Shown piece by piece: positions 51,655 to 63,009 of a stretch of 64,000 nucleotides of DNA. Each line of letters opens with the position of its first letter. Position 1 is the stretch's first letter. The DNA comes from Apis mellifera (taxonomy: Eukaryota; Arthropoda; Insecta; Hymenoptera; Apidae). Under the pieces are notes generated by a model. That model saw only the letters and a list, made by a program, of their open reading frames with translations. It was not told the origin of the DNA and ran no database searches. Both the position numbers and the translations under genes were made by a program. Location of the stretch: assembly GCF_003254395.2 (NCBI RefSeq), contig NC_037646.1:5162381-5226380 (forward strand), in the 5' to 3' direction.

Positions 51655-51909
51655 ATGAACGGATATTGCTGGCGAGATTTATTCGATCAACGAAATTCGC
51701 ATCCATTTTACAGCACACGTCGGCTATTATTTGGAACAGTGTGCGTCCCTTCCGCTGTTCGCAACACTGTGTGCGCCTCTATAAAACGCAATCACGTGTG
51801 TGGGGACGCGTGCAAGCATCGGCTCAACTTCTGCACATACGGATTATTTCATTCAACTCGGTGTGGAATTCGCCGTTCTAATAAAGTTAGACACATTAAA
51901 CTTGATTAG
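51655..51909 (+). other. Cys-rich open frame in a GC island, uncertain
   Basis: A frame of 84 codons with a true ATG is rich in Cys and basic residues (for example NHVCGDACKHRLNFCTYGLF). It has no signal peptide, I recognise no family, and no splice sites frame it. A competing frame of 71 codons overlaps it. I list it because the Cys density is unusual for a chance frame, but I would not annotate it as a gene on this evidence. Confidence 0.1.
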
Positions 51910-54100
51910 AATTAAAGTGGATAGAAAATTGGAAAAGTAGCTCGGAAGACTGAGTCACGGTTTAATTCCTCGTTTGTCCAAAATTGTCCAAAATTAAACT
52001 TCGAAATCTAAGAATCGTTACGATCAACTACGCACGTTGTTAATATATGTAACAATTCCATTTAGATAATAATGATGTGCAACAACCCGCGTGCGACGAG
52101 TTGATAAATTATTCAATGCGCCCGTTGTTCAAACCGTTTTAACGAAAACTGTATTAAACCGCGGGGAAGACGATTCGATTGTACGCCACGCGATAACGTG
52201 AGAACTCGGCATAAGGTAACGTCCACGCATCTGATATATACGTTCCCCGTAACGTGGCGGGAACTCGACCTATAAATATTCGGCTTTATCCATTTCTCGC
52301 GCGCAACACGCGAATGTAGTGGAGAGGTACTTCCTCCCTCCTCTCCCCTTGCCCTAGAATATCGATAACGTTATCGTGGCTGCGTGTGGATAAATTATAA
52401 TTGGCCAGCGGAACGGCCAGGTACCAATTAACCTAAGAACAAGTTGAGAGATGCGAAAGTCGCGGAGATAAGGAATGCTTGTCCCGTTGCACCTCTCCTA
52501 AGGGACTAATTGGGAGGGAGGATGGGTGGAGCACGGTTATCGGAAAGCATTAAACGCTAATTAGAGGGATTATAAGTAATTATGAGAACGATTAATTAGC
52601 TGGCAATTTATCAGGAATGACTCTTCTTCTTCGCGCCAAATCTTGCGAGTAATTGAACATTCGTGATCTCGTTCTCCAACTTTTTCTTCTAAGCTAAGTT
52701 TCCATCTCTCGAACAGTTTAGATAGATGTTTTAATTTAAGTTATTTATTATTTACTTGGTAGTATTTTCTTCCATTTAAATCGTAACCTGATCGATCAAT
52801 GTACGTGAAATATGAAATCAAATTGTTGGGGTTTAAGAGGTTGAAGGTTTAAAGGATTTCATTCATATATCAGTTGATTAATAAAATATATAGAAGAGAA
52901 GAAAACAAGTTTAATATTTGAAAGGATCGTAGAGTTTGAAGATTTTATGAATTTCTGGGATCGATATTTGCACATTTTCTAATTTTATTATCAAATAACT
53001 ATTATAACAAGAATAATATCTAATTAATCATAAATGCATCGTGCAAATATGATTTTTTCTAACCAGAAGAAATTTCATCTTTCCAGATATTCAAGAAAAT
53101 CCTTTTCGTTCCTTTCGCCGGATAAATCAAATAAAAGCAAGGAAATTCAAATCTCCAAAGAAAGATCAGGGGAAAATCCATTATAACTCGAGATCTCAGC
53201 AGTTTCCAAAGATCCCCGGAAGAGATCTCGCGTCGAAGAGAAGGTATAAAAAGGAGAGCCGAGTGCAATTGGCCAAATAGACTGTCGAGAAATGAACACG
53301 TCAGTGTCGCAAGAAGGGATTTTCTTTCTGGCATACAAAGTAGCCAAGAGGATGCCAGCCAGAGTAAAAGAGAGTGAGAGAGTTACACGAGAGAAGACCT
53401 TCCTAACCAATGTGCTTCCTTTTCATCCATGTAACCCTGGTGAAGGTTGATTCTCCACTCTTCCCTGCTATCACGAGTTGGGACACTCGCCAACCTACAC
53501 TCTACACCGAATACGAATGATCTTGACAAATTAGGTCGCCCCTAAAGGGATTCCTCGTCCACGGCAAAACGTGCCCCCCCCTAGGAGGAGGCCTGACTCT
53601 TAAGGTTCTCTGCATCGATTTCTCGCGTGACTCGAATCGACTACCCTCCTCCAACCCATTTTTTTCGAATTAGGTACGCATTAGATGTTGTTAAAGTAAA
53701 ATGAAATAAAGAGAGAAAGAGAGGAGGAAGGAATGAAAACGCTTCTGGGATTTGAAATGATTTTAAATTTTAAATTCTCTCGAGATGGATGCGGCGTTGG
53801 ATTAAAGTTAGGGATGGAGTGATGGTATGCAGTTAAAGAAGAAATAATCTGCCTTCCCTGTTAATGGAACTTTGTTATTATTTTCCTTTCTGTCGATTCA
53901 TTTGTATTTTGAAGTTTTATTTTAAGAGTCTCCTCTCAAATTGAAATATTTAAGAAAAATAAATGGAAAGATTTTGGATTTATAATAATTAACTCCATTT
54001 CTTCGAGCGACTCGAAGAAACAATATATACATACACATAGAACATGGTGTATTTGTAATTTGCACCGCGACGAGAATATCGTTCCCGAACGATTGATTAA
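51910..54100. other. Non-coding stretch with GC-balanced islands
   Basis: Islands at about 52080-52560 and 53090-53660. TATAAAAAG at 53245 has no initiator at the right distance (TCAGTG lies 56 bases downstream). The rest is AT-rich. No gene is supported. Confidence 0.45.
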
Positions 54101-54161
54101 TTCTAACCACGTACACTGCAGCTAACTCTTCTCCCGAGGATCGTTGAATTCTGATGCACGC

Positions 54162-54185
54162 TTAACCGAATAATTATTCGGTTAA
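54162..54185. promoter_or_regulatory. Perfect 24 bp palindrome containing TAATTA
   Basis: The left half is TTAACCGAATAA and the right half is its exact reverse complement. The centre TAATTA is the classic homeodomain core. The outer CCGAA/TTCGG arms are perfectly paired, which is rare for 24 bases by chance (12 independent base pairs). It may be a dimer binding site or a small cruciform-forming element. Confidence 0.4.
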
Positions 54186-54581
54186 TCGGTATTATCATCG
54201 AACTGTTTATCGGTTTGCGCGATACGGTCAACCGACTAGGGAACTGTCAAAGGTTATTTAACGCTAGACATTGTGCACGGAGTGATGAGTTACTATTTAG
54301 TCGCCGTTCATCTGTCGACACACGCTGCGTTCGCAAGATATGAAACCCGAGTGTAAAGGGAATTAATTACAACGTGGAATAATACTCGAACGTTATAAGT
54401 TCAATCCTCTTTCTTTCTTTTCTAGATTCCTTCAACAAACCAGGAATCAAAAAATACCGTAAAATATCTCATGAAATCGATACGAAAGGAGACTTTACTT
54501 TGGTGAAATGAGCCAATGAATCATTGGGATTCGTATAAATCACGTATTATTTCACCGTTATAATCCTCGGTTATGGAAGAG

Positions 54582-54604
54582 ATATATATATATATATATA
54601 TATA
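54582..54604. repeat. (AT)n microsatellite, 23 bases
   Basis: An AT run immediately upstream of a GC-rich island (54605-54930). Confidence 0.95.
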
Positions 54605-54613
54605 CATGTGCTC

Positions 54614-54908
54614 TAACTGGCCGCAAAACCTGGCCTGTGTGCTACATGGTCAGCCACTGACGTGCGTTTCAACGACGAGAGAGATGATCGCGCAAAGCAC
54701 CCGATCAGATATGGGCTCGCACATGCGTGCACACGGCGGTTCACCACAGCGGTTGCAACGAGCGCTGTGGAAAGAGGCAGAAGCCACGGTGCACCCCCTT
54801 GACGCGTCTGCTTCTCTGCTACCCCGAATTCCACGAATTGGCCCCCATCACTCCGCAGAGATTTCGCTATTAGCCATGGTCTGGTCGGTAACGCGTAACT
54901 GGCCGCAA
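54614..54908 (+). other. GC island bounded by a 13 bp direct repeat
   Basis: TAACTGGCCGCAA occurs at 54614-54626 and again at 54896-54908, enclosing about 270 bp of GC-rich DNA. Inside is a hairpin CCACAGCG / CGCTGTGG (54744-54751 and 54763-54770). Overlapping frames run on both strands without a recognised domain. The 13-base direct repeat could be a coincidence, a paired binding site, or a relic of a target-site duplication, although 13 is not a typical size for a known insect element. Confidence 0.3.
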
Positions 54909-55009
54909 CGATGTTGACCTTTGCTCGCCCGTTTCATTACGCCAGTTTTGTTAACGAGCCAATTTCGAGCTCGAGGAGGAAGAAAAATCGACTCCCTTAA
55001 CGCGGTTGG

Positions 55010-56400
55010 AATTTAGTTTTTCAAAGGCGAGTTTTTTAGAAACAATCGTTGAGATTAAATTTGCCTCGATTTAGAGGCTTTGCTCTTGATCTTCTTTTTT
55101 TAAAGACACTTTCGATTTTTCGACGAGAAATTTATTATAAATCCTTCGTTCTTCCACTCATTCACAAGGTAACGATAATTTTTCAGCACGAGGTTGGAGA
55201 CAGACGATCAATTACTTAGAAAATTTATTCGATCGCCGCATTCCATTCGTGGAAAAATAGGAATTCAAAAGGGAAGAGAAAGAAGTAGAAGATGGAGGAG
55301 AAAGGTATTCATTATCCTTCTTTTCGTCCTTTTCACTGCCCTCCTCGCGAGAGAGCCGAGAAAGTTCGATTCGAGGACTTAATTGAGCGAAGTTAATTTC
55401 ACGAAAGTTGGCCCGCTGCTTAGACAACGTTCTCGAGGAACGTAGGGACGAACATGGTCGACGATCGTTTTCCGGCATGGAGGACAACTCTGGTGGAAAT
55501 CTTGGTCGGGCGCATTAATGAAATTCGGGTCACGGGTCGATTAGCTTGCGCGAAACCATCGTGGCGCCGATTAATTTTCACCCCGATGGAGAGGAGAGCT
55601 TCTTCGTCCGGTTTAAAACTTAAGCTTGTCCTTTCCATTGAACCGATTAACCGACCCGAACTTTCAATGTTTCTGGATAATAATGCACGAGGATAGTTTG
55701 GCAATTACGAAGATTTGAAATATTAAGGATCTATAATTTCGAATCATACGTATAGAAAGAAAAATTTGATTCTTTTCAGAAAACAATTAGTCAATTAAAA
55801 TTAGTGATAATCATCTATGTAGGAATATATCTTCCCCTGTTGCTCTTTATATCTTGTTTTATAACAAATTTATATACTTTGTATATTATCTAATAATAGA
55901 AGTTTAACAATCGTTAGATGATAGTTTAAGAAAAAGTGATAAAGAATTGTTGAAAGACGAAAACTGTTTAAATTCTCGAGGGAATTCTCGATTCCGTATT
56001 CGGGACACTTGCCCTTTATTTATTACCTTAAATCTCGTTCGCTAACAAAATAAAATAGTATGTGTCCTGGATAATCAGAAAAGAAATCCTCCTACCTTAA
56101 GCTGGGAAAACAAAATGTTGGACGTGCCGCGCTACATGCTACATCTGAACTTAGAAAGCCTTGCTGCGGTTGTTCTTCATGTCAAGAAAATAGGTCTCTG
56201 TTGTTCAAGAAGAAGGAACGAGTTTCCTTTCTGTGAAAGCAGCCAGGGAAAAGTTGTATTCACAAAGCTGCACCGTTTAAAACGATCCAGAAGGAATTAA
56301 AATTAAAAAGAAAAATAATAAATTCCTTTAATTCCACCTCCTCTATCGAATCATTTGCAACTCTTCCTCGTTCATTCCTTTATTCTCCCAAACTAATCAT
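55010..56400. other. Non-coding stretch
   Basis: A GC-balanced patch at about 55180-55690 and an AT-rich remainder. Short frames without domains. I see no repeat or gene. Confidence 0.5.
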
Positions 56401-56413
56401 ATTTCTAAATAAA

Positions 56414-56478
56414 CCAATAAACTTACACAGAATGGAAGATAGATGGAAACTTGGCAGACGATTACTTCATAAAATCAC
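56414..56478 (+). repeat. Duplicated exon-like segment, copy 1
   Basis: Begins at CAATAAACTTACACAG, a good splice-acceptor sequence, followed by AATGGAAGATAG, then ATGGAAACTTGGCAGACGAT and TACTTCATAAAATCACG. Copy 2 lies 675 bp downstream. The frame beginning TGG reads WKIDGNLADDYFIKSR and runs to a stop 8 codons later. No donor follows directly. Similarity extends into the acceptor, so this is a DNA duplication whatever its coding status. Confidence 0.5.
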
Positions 56479-57087
56479 GAAAATTAAAACACCTTATATT
56501 ATAATTGAACGCGCTTGCAAAAAGAAAATAGAATCGATTCCATTACGGCAAAACACGAAACATCAACGTAATTACATTTCAACGCGCGTTACAGTTAATT
56601 CGATCCTTAAACATTGCACAATCCATTCTCGGCCAGTCACATCGTAACACGTCATGTTTGCTCCGCGAAGGGAGGGGGCGTTGGTCATTATCGGGGGATA
56701 TAAAAACCGCGTGGTAATGGAATGTAGCGTGCCCCGTGGATCGTCAAAGATCGCAATGTACCACGGCCGTTCGCGTGGGAGGAGTAGTTTAGATTGGCCG
56801 GGTCGTGTGTACACAGGTAGCTGTATTGTGCCAGGTCATAACGGTTGGATAACGGTTGCGTGGCAAAGCAACGTGGATACCGCGTCGTGCTGTTGGTCGT
56901 GTCGTGTGTCATCGGCGAAGGAAGCCCGCTGTTTACAAAAGCTTGCGAACACCGCCGCCGTGTTCGATGGCCGGGAGCTTGAACGGTTTCTAGATTATTC
57001 TATTAAGGCGATCGATCATCGGCGGCCGAGGGTTGAGCCGCCACCATCTTTAAACGGTGGCGGACTTCGCTTTCGCACGCTCGCGTT

Positions 57088-57166
57088 GTCAATAAACTCT
57101 TGTACAGAGTGGGAAGATAGATTCGATGGAAACTTGGCAGACAATTACTTCATAATAGAATCACGC
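57088..57166 (+). repeat. Duplicated exon-like segment, copy 2, ending in a splice donor
   Basis: Begins CAATAAACTCTTGTACAG (acceptor-like), continues AGTGGGAAGATAG, ATGGAAACTTGGCAGACAAT and TACTTCATAATAGAATCACG, and ends at C before GTAAGT (57167-57172), a strong donor. The frame beginning TGG reads WEDRFDGNLADNYFIIESR, matching copy 1, with the length differences summing to 6 and 3 bases so that the frame is kept. It is open throughout. I do not recognise the peptide. Candidate duplicated exon; a small repeat is the alternative. Confidence 0.3.
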
Positions 57167-57346
57167 GTAAGTTTATATTCACACGAGCTCAATAAGAGAG
57201 AAACGGTATATAGAATTATAATGATATTGGAGGAAGAAGGATAGAGATAATTCTTGAATAATTCGTTATTATTTAGCTAAATTCACAAGTCGATTCTTAT
57301 TGAATTTTATCCTAAATCAGTATACTTTTCGTCGTGTCAAGTTTCA

Positions 57347-57349
<3 letters not shown>

Positions 57350-57381
<32 letters not shown>
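57350..57381. repeat. (AT)16 microsatellite
   Basis: The longest dinucleotide run of the window, perfect over 32 bases. Confidence 0.95.
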
Positions 57382-57383
<2 letters not shown>

Positions 57384-57792
57384 TTTCTTTTTTAGAGAAT
57401 TTAAATTCTGGTCTCCCCTCGAGGGTCCTCCTCCAACTCGAGGAAGATGGTCGTCACGCGAGAGAAGGCGTTACCACTGTTTTGCCATCGCACGTATTGT
57501 CAACCCTTGGCTGGGTTTTGGGGCGGTGCCACGTGGATTCTCGTGCGGTTGATACCGGTGGGGTGGAAGCAGTCACATCAAAAGGACCGAATAGTTGTTT
57601 CTCTCTCTCCAGCTGAGGCTTGGCGCGAGCCTTCTATTGATGGAATCCGCGGCAGCTGCATCTCTAATTTGGTGAATGAAAACCAAGACCCCCGTCGCAC
57701 ATTGTCGGGATAACAAGAAATCCGAAATTTGCACAGCGGATGCCTTTTCCCCTCTTTGGGTTGCTCCTCTTTGATCCCTGCGACGGGGTAAC

Positions 57793-57812
57793 TTTTTTTT
57801 TTTTTTTTTTTT
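57793..57812. repeat. Poly-T tract, 20 bases
   Basis: A pure T-run at the edge of a GC-balanced island (57390-57790). Confidence 0.9.
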
Positions 57813-57849
57813 GAAAAGGTCCAAAGAACGTCCAGATCGAGTTGATTAG

Positions 57850-60590
57850 AGCATTACGAGGGATCGTAATGCTGGAATTTGAGGAGAGTGATTCTTGTCG
57901 TTACGGTCTCGTGGATCTTTTAATTCCTAAATTATTCTTTTTATTCGATCATCGAGCATTGTGATTTGTTTCTTCACTCTGCTGTGAAATGGTCCTTGAA
58001 TTTTTAAGAAAAATGACCGTATTATCTTGATAAGTAAAAGAAATAAAAATGGAGATTTACGATAAAAATGTAGGTTAATAGCTGCTACGTGTTTCTAATT
58101 ATATACGTGGAAGGATCAAATATAATATATTCTAATACAGCTACGATAAGGATTTAATTTTTAAAAGAAAAAGAAGAAGAAGAAAATTGGAAATTAATAA
58201 TTATTCTTATGCTTGAATATTTTCTGCGCGTAACGTTAACAAAGATCAAATCGACATTAGCAAAGATCGATCGATTCGAATGATATTTAATTCTGTTTGT
58301 ACCAAGAAAGAATTATACGTAATATTTTTATTCCCTTTCTCGTCCCATATTTCCGTGGCCAACATATGAGTCGCGTTACGAACAAAAATAAATCCAATCC
58401 CTTCCGTTAACCATTCCGTTTCGGTATTGCATTTGAAAATTTATGATCGCCGATCGAAGACCCAACCACGTCATAAAATTTTACATAAAACGAACGTTCG
58501 ATTATCAACGAGACGGTCGTTTATCTGTTTGTACCGATTCTCGACAAAATGTCACGAGATAGTTAAAAATCGGATCCAGCAGCATTTTCTTTTACTGTCA
58601 AACATGATGTGCAATCAATCATACGTCGAATTTTTGTTATCGCTGACGATAAAAGAAGCAATAAAGTCATTTACGATAAATTGCAGAGAAAGAAAATTCC
58701 AGTTACAACTGGAAACAAATAATTAAACGTAAGAAATTATTAAACGAATTCTTTATTTTCGAGATGTATTCGTTGCTCGAATCGGGGGAGAAAAGGCTAC
58801 GCGTAATGAGAATAAAAACAGAAAGGAAGAAGAAAGGTTTCTCTGAAGCAGAATTCCAGTTACTGCATCCGCTGAAAATAGAACGTAACATACGTATTCC
58901 ATAAAAGAGGGAATTGGCCGTACGAACGATCCTCCTTCGTCAACGCCATTTTGCCGGGGCGCTTTCGAGGAATGTTTCCCCGAAACTTGGAACGTCCCAA
59001 AGGATTCGAATCGCAAAGAAAGCCTTCCGTTTCTCTTCTGGATTTTTCGATAAAGCTCCCAAAACGACTGGCTATTTGGTAGAAAACGAATCGCGCGAGA
59101 GAATCGGCAAAAGGAAACACCCATCTCTTCCCCATTCTTATTTTTCTTCTTTTTTATTTTTTTTTTAGAAGGAAAACCTCTTCCGCCGATAGCTGCGTAT
59201 TCTTTGGATTACACATTGGTTTCGAATGGAATGTTTGAAGAACAGGGGGTGAGAATTCGTTCGATGGAAGAAGAAGAAGGATGATTAGAGGGACGGAGGA
59301 TTCTGGATGATTGATGGCGAAAGATATCACGTGCCATTATGTTTGCATTACTGCGCCAATTACACGTGCATTTTCCACGCCAGATTTCCTCAGATCTAAA
59401 CACGTGAAGATAATGCAACGTTGAATACTAGTTTAATGGACTCTCAGTTGTCTGAAAAGAAACGTTTATTTGTCTATAAATTATATTTTAGGAAGACGGT
59501 GTTTCGCGTGACTGTTCGAGGCAGCGACAGACACGAAATATTATAAATAGATTTCGAGATTGAGAGGCTACGTTTGAACTGTCTCTCTTTTAACCAAGTA
59601 TTTCGAGACACGAAATCACGATATATTAGAGCAGGATCGAGAATAGAATCGAATGGAGGAGGATTGATCAAAGTGGGATTTTGGAATTTTATGAGCATTC
59701 CAATAGGATTTCTATCTTTGAGGGTAAACTGTTTCCCGATCCCCGTTTAGTCCAAATTAATTCTGTCTTCTGTTTCGAATTGAAACAATAGATACCATAA
59801 TTTTGGAATTAATTTAAAACAAAAACAATCTTATTTAAATAATTCGTCGAAATTAAAATCGAATTCTCTTTTAATTTAAAGATTTCATCCCCTTTCAACG
59901 AGATATTTATACGAGAAATTTTCAAAGATTTCTAAGCGTTTTGGGAAAAAATTTTGCCAAAAAAAATTCCAACACTGTTATATAAAATAACATTCGAAAA
60001 CTTGTTGAATTCATTTGAAATAAATATTCGAATAACGTGAATTCTTTGAATAACTGACGAAAAAAAATGTATGGAGAAGATTTTAAAAAAAGAAACAATC
60101 GTTCCATTACAATAACGATACGGTCAATCAAACTGTAAAACACCTCTCAGGTAAGTACTGCGGAAGGAACTGCGAAATTGCCTTCCTCCTGGACAGCTCC
60201 GTGTCACGAACCACCATTATCTTGTTCCGATAAGTCTACGAAGTTCACGAAGCAGCGAGGCTCGGGATGGAGAGTTCTATTTCTTATCGTTCGCGAGCCA
60301 TCGTTCTTGATTAATGAAACCACTCGTGCCCCTGGCCACCCTGCATTTTTATCCCACATCTCGGATAAAACCCACCTATTATATATCAATATCCATTCGA
60401 AATAATTTCTCAGATCGATTTTGCACGTATAACATAATTATATTTTAATTTCAGATAATTCTCTCTATCACAAACGTCGTTAATCGTTTATCAGTCCATC
60501 TTTTCAATTGTCGTTCCCTTAATAATAATATATCAAAGAATAGATGTGGGAAATTGAACAAAGTTTATCAAAAGTTGCGGACGAACGTGG
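57850..60590. other. Non-coding stretch, mostly AT-rich
   Basis: A GC-balanced patch at about 58890-59110 and otherwise AT-rich DNA. No gene, repeat or RNA is supported. Confidence 0.5.
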
Positions 60591-60635
60591 ATTCGATTCG
60601 AACGGCGCGATCAATCAAGATGCGGAATGGTGAGG

Positions 60636-60724
60636 ATCAGTGTTTCTCTGTCAGCGACGCGTTGGGACAGGGAGATTGGGATTTCGCGTGACGGGTAACT
60701 TTGTTCCGCTAAGTAGGCGTGAGT
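60636..60724 (+). promoter_or_regulatory. Weak candidate start site and first exon of a spliced transcript
   Basis: An arthropod-type initiator ATCAGTG (A at 60639) lies in a CpG-rich island, with GGACA, a downstream-promoter-element-like motif, at 60665-60669, one base off the ideal spacing. A donor GTGAGT follows at 60719-60724. No TATA box is present. A second good donor, AAG before GTAAGT, lies at 61004. These could make the 5' UTR of the small gene candidate downstream, but each signal is individually common. Confidence 0.15.
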
Positions 60725-61069
60725 GCACTCCGGGGACAGAAGTACTAGGAGGCTAAGGGAATCGACGACAACGAGGACGTCGACGAGGAAGGGTCGGCCG
60801 TGTCAACGGCAAAGCCAACCGTGACGTGGCCTGGGAAAGCTTACGTTGATCCTTTCACGTTGAGAAATCACGGATGCGCGGATTGGCTAATGAAAATTTA
60901 CCTATCTTTCCAAAGGATAAAGAATTAATTCTGGATTTGATTAATTTTCGGATGGACGATGTTAAATTTAATCTTAATGATTCTCAAATGTTTGATAATT
61001 AAGGTAAGTTGATACGATTGATGGATGTATGACAAAGTTTTTTTTTTTTTGGATGTAGAGAGAAAATAG

Positions 61070-61226
61070 AAAATAGAGAAAGATTCAGAGATTTGCATTC
61101 GAGCTTTGAAAATGGTTCAAGATCCTTCGAAGCATGATTTATCTAAGCATATCGTATCCAGCACAAGGATCGTGATCCCTAATCTGAAGGATCTGTGCGA
61201 ATTAATCCGAAAATGCATTCCAAATG
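61070..61226 (+). CDS. Weak candidate coding exon of a small unknown protein
   Basis: A frame open from 61070 with an ATG at 61112 reads MVQDPSKHDLSKHIVSSTR, then IVIPNLKDLCELIRKCIPN, and ends at a good donor, GTGAGC (61227). Upstream is a T-run (61038-61050) and AG sites at 61058, 61069 and 61076. Downstream, an excellent pyrimidine tract and acceptor (CT run ending CTAAG at 61338) would join in phase to an eight-residue tail and a TGA. The composition is protein-like, but no family is recognised, and open frames of this size are expected by chance here. Confidence 0.12.
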
Positions 61227-61308
61227 GTGAGCAAACGTTATGATATTAACGTGTTCACTAACATTTCTGAATAATTCATCACGTGGTCAGGCATCTTTCG
61301 AGCGGAAT

Positions 61309-61336
61309 CCCTCTCTCTTTCTCTCTCTCTCTCTCT
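61309..61336. repeat. (CT)n microsatellite
   Basis: A CT run with one TTT interruption, ending in TAAG. It may double as a splice-acceptor pyrimidine tract for the candidate gene above. Confidence 0.9.
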
Positions 61337-61349
61337 AAGATGAATTGAA

Positions 61350-62700
61350 GTTCAGAGATTATACGTGAAGCATGTGCCCACTGGCGAACATATATTTTGA
61401 CGATTATTAAAACATTCCATTAGTAATAACCTCAAGCACGTAAGAATATCTTGCATAAATTGTTATATAAAATAATAATTTTATTATCAAAACTTAATTC
61501 ATTTCTTTAATTCTTTTTTTTTATAAATACAAAATCCAAAGATTCTTTATTATTACATTTAATTTTCTTCTTTAATAAATGATAACAAGATAGATAGGAC
61601 AAGAAAATTTTTTAAACTAACTCTTTTTCTTTTTCTAGTCGCACACTATATTCCCTATATTATCGAGAAAAGGGATCCTTAAAGTATGCGTTTAATTTAC
61701 CCCGTTCAAATGCTCGGCTTGCAACACTTTTTTTACTGGTATACAACCGATAAGTGTAGGGAAGAAGGCTAACGAGTGCTCTCATAGGGGTGACTTTTAT
61801 ACGAGCATTCACCATTATACTTTTCCTCGATACAAAAGAGGCTACCATTCTACCGAGTGCTCCATTCTCCGCGAAAACATCCGGGATTTACAATTGGCCT
61901 ACAGAGGCTGATATTCAGCATGCGGCTCTGAATTCCTCCCCGGTGGTTTTGCGAAAGAGAGGAACAATCGAGATGAATGCGACCATCGAGATTGTGCAGA
62001 CGTTTTTATTAAATAGTGAACGCCGTGATTGTTTCGAATGGTCCAATAATATTGCTCTTTTACATTTTAACCGTCGTTCATTTTACCAGAAATGGAAAAA
62101 AAATTGTATAACGTTGAAAGTATTAATTTATATCAAATTCTTTAAAATTATCTCCTCTTGAAATCGTCAATAATATTCAATAATAATGTTACAAACTTTC
62201 CAAAGCAAGATGTTATTATATATATATTTGTATACGGAAACATTCACGAATATTTAACATTTCCTGGAGCCTGACACGAGAAACATAAACAAGAAGGGTC
62301 TAGGATCCCTGCGTCCCTCCCTCCCGACTGAATATTGTCAAACGAAATCAAACAGAAACTCCTTATACGAAACAGGCTCGAAACGAACACTCGAAGCGGA
62401 CAAAGTTCAAAAATGCCACTCGAGGGTGAACAACGTTTACGAAATACATTGGATACAAGGGTGGAGAGGTAACAAGCGAGGCAAAAGAGGAGTCGCTGTA
62501 TGTATCGAGGAACTCACGGCCGATTAGAAGTGGCAGTCGCCCACTCGACACTTTCTTCCGCCCCACTCGAGTCTCTTTGGGGGTTGAAACCCATTGGGCC
62601 GAGTGCACGCGCCGCTCACCATCGAGAGAAAGCATGCGACGACGAATGCTTTTGAACGTCGAATCGGTACACTTTTCATCCCGTCTCACCCCTGTGCACA
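61350..62700. other. Non-coding stretch with a GC-balanced island
   Basis: The island at about 61690-62050 holds a 123-codon frame that opens with GTG, so its hydrophobic start is not evidence for a signal peptide. The 62270-62700 segment is GC-balanced. No gene is supported. Confidence 0.45.
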
Positions 62701-62715
62701 CGCTTTGCATTCGAC

Positions 62716-62750
62716 TCCCTCTCTTTCCCTCTCTCTCTCTCTCTCTCTTC
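62716..62750. repeat. (CT)n-rich tract
   Basis: A CT-rich run whose 3' part is a perfect CT dinucleotide run of about 20 bases. It is complementary to the GA run 235 bases downstream. Confidence 0.9.
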
Positions 62751-62977
62751 CACCACCCTTACGACCGCATCCAACCCCCATGAATCACTCGAGGAACCCC
62801 ATTCCAATCCGCCGCGCTCGTGTCCTATCACGAGGTTCGCCTCTTCTGGGACAGGCGTCGACAATTTTTTTCGCCCTTGTAACCCCTGACCACCCTTTTT
62901 CCGCTCCACGAATCGATAGATGCTCTCGGCTGGAGCCTTTACAAACCGTCGTTTAACGTGTCCATCTACAGCTCCGG

Positions 62978-63004
62978 GAGAGGGAGAGAGAGAGAGAGAG
63001 AGAG
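62978..63004. repeat. (GA)n-rich tract
   Basis: A GA run preceded by GGGAGAGG. It forms an inverted pair with the CT run at 62716-62750. Confidence 0.9.
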
Positions 63005-63009
63005 TTGGC

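Noticed and set aside
53245..53306. TATAAAAAG followed by TCAGTG
   Set aside because: The spacing is about 56 bases instead of 30, so the pair does not form a core promoter.
61790..62161. 123-codon frame with a hydrophobic start resembling a signal peptide
   Set aside because: The apparent start Met is a GTG codon. The first true ATG is in the middle of the frame, so the signal-like start is not usable by a eukaryotic ribosome.
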